A DNA stretch of 9,355 nt from CAYVKM01 sp964452045 (GTDB lineage Bacteria; Calditrichota; Calditrichia; RBG-13-44-9), in NCBI GenBank assembly GCA_964452045.1, contig CAYVKM010000116.1:1-9355 (forward strand), in the 5' to 3' direction. Made by a program: the position numbers and the translations under genes. This document shows, one piece after another, positions 8,350 through 9,355 of this stretch. Below the pieces are notes generated by a model. That model made no database searches and was not told the origin of the DNA. It saw only the letters and a program-made list of their open reading frames with translations. Positions within the stretch are counted from its first letter, which is position 1, and each line of letters begins with the position of its first letter.

Positions 8350-9270
8350 TTGACCTCTCACAAACAGCATAAACAGCTGGAACAACCGGCCTGTCTGATC
8401 TGCAGGTCCGAGAAAAATCTTCCGTATTTAACCGTACCGGATCGGTTTAATCCTGAGGATAAATTCCAGTTAGTAAGATGTGAATCCTGCGGATTTGTCT
8501 TCCTCTCGCCCCGTCCGGATGTAGAATCTATCGGAGCATATTATCAAAGTGAAGCTTATCAGCCTCATCAGGAAAAAGCCTCAAGTTTTAGCGAAAAAAT
8601 TTATCGCTGGGTTCGCAACCGGAATGTTCGTTATAAAAGAAGGATTATCGAACAACTTGTTAAAAAGGGCAGCCTGCTGGATTACGGGTGCGGGACCGGT
8701 GAATTTCTGCTGGAGATGCAGCAGGCGGGCTGGCAAACCATTGGCTACGAGCCGGCAGAAAAAGCGGCCAAAATTGCCCGGGAATATGGATTACAAATGA
8801 TCCGGAATCTTTCGGAAATTAAGAGTAAACTGAACGTGATCACCATGTGGCATGTCCTGGAACATGTGCATCAGGCCAATGAATTGCTGGATAAAATTCA
8901 CCAGGTGCTGGATCCGGAGGGAATGCTGATCATTGCCGTTCCCAACCGGCTGAGCTTCGAGGCACAAATGTACCGGTCGAACTGGGTGGCCTGGGATACG
9001 CCCCGTCATTTATACCATTTTACCCCTGCAGATATGGCGCGATTGCTGGACAAGCATTCCTTCCAAATCGTGGATCATAAAATGTTATATTTCGATCCCT
9101 GGTACAATGCCCTGCTATCTGCTTCTCTGGAGACGACCGGTAAAAATGGGTTAATGAAAATTGTTGCCCTCTTAAAAGCAATGCTGTTCGGCAAACTCTC
9201 CATGTTTTTTGGACTTCTGGATAAAAAAAGGGCGTCGAGTGTGATTTATCTGGCCCGACCAGTTTCCTGA
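8350..9270 (+). CDS. class I SAM-dependent methyltransferase with N-terminal zinc-ribbon-like segment
   Basis: From TTG 8350 it is 306 residues. A four-Cys segment comes first: Cys15 and Cys18 (CLIC), Cys44 and Cys47 (CESCGFVFLSPRP), as in many Methyltransf_12/23-type enzymes that start with a zinc ribbon. The Rossmann core carries the SAM-binding motif LLDYGCGTGEF at 109-119, an acidic residue after the next strand in GYEP (134), and WHVLEHV at 167-173. The PRHLYHFTP motif (218-226) is typical of this group, which often acts on sugars, O-antigen or secondary metabolites; the substrate is not readable. A hydrophobic/amphipathic stretch at about 267-290 could touch the membrane. The start is uncertain: a TAA lies directly before the TTG, no ATG comes before the SAM domain, and no ribosome binding site is clear. 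An ATG at 8325 is one frame off. A lost base, or a weak TTG or CTG start, would explain this. Confidence 0.85.
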   Translation: MTSHKQHKQLEQPACLICRSEKNLPYLTVPDRFNPEDKFQLVRCESCGFVFLSPRPDVESIGAYYQSEAYQPHQEKASSFSEKIYRWVRNRNVRYKRRIIEQLVKKGSLLDYGCGTGEFLLEMQQAGWQTIGYEPAEKAAKIAREYGLQMIRNLSEIKSKLNVITMWHVLEHVHQANELLDKIHQVLDPEGMLIIAVPNRLSFEAQMYRSNWVAWDTPRHLYHFTPADMARLLDKHSFQIVDHKMLYFDPWYNALLSASLETTGKNGLMKIVALLKAMLFGKLSMFFGLLDKKRASSVIYLARPVS

Positions 9271-9355
9271 AATATTTCCTGATCTGATCCAACGTAGGGG
9301 GTACACTTGTGAGTTGCGGTTAATTTTTGGAAAAGATCGCATCACTATTAGCAAT
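9271..9355 (+). other. 3' flank of the methyltransferase, no feature assigned
   Basis: The region has no hairpin plus T-run. One + frame stays open from TTG 9314 to the window end and could be the beginning of a next gene, but there is too little of it to judge. Confidence 0.2.

Overview
The window is a piece of bacterial chromosome, not a plasmid, phage or island core. The best taxonomic clue is the carbamoyl-phosphate synthase pair. Both subunits read like the Bacteroidota/FCB-type enzyme, which is also close to the animal CPS1/CAD proteins, rather than like the E. coli type. Several genes have strong AGGAGG-type ribosome binding sites and one has a TTGACA-type promoter, which is less typical of core Bacteroidota. 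I therefore infer an FCB-related lineage of moderate GC content without naming a genus.

Layout: (1) 1-4178, + strand: the 3' part of carA overlapping a complete carB; together they make carbamoyl phosphate for arginine and pyrimidine synthesis. (2) 4147-4350, - strand: a short, frameshifted remnant of an alpha/beta-hydrolase whose tail overlaps the end of carB. (3) 4352-5958, - strand: an exported esterase of the esterase-D family, preceded by a DinB/YfiT-fold protein. (4) 5959-6419: a 461-base non-coding stretch whose middle is a GC-rich, hairpin-dense block set in AT-rich DNA, probably a mosaic of dispersed palindromic repeats. (5) 6420-7754, + strand: a type I L-asparaginase and, 12 bases later, a small Rieske [2Fe-2S] ferredoxin-like protein. 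(6) 7836-8183, - strand: a KdgF-like single-domain cupin with a recognisable promoter. (7) 8350-9270, + strand: a SAM-dependent methyltransferase with an N-terminal zinc-ribbon-like segment and no good start codon. The last 85 bases hold nothing I can call.

Apart from carA-carB, and perhaps the asparaginase-Rieske pair, the genes look like unrelated housekeeping and accessory single genes rather than a pathway. I did not find a convincing new defence, mobile or biosynthetic system. The items most worth a second look are the hairpin-rich block at 6047-6315 and the decayed hydrolase wedged between carB and the esterase.
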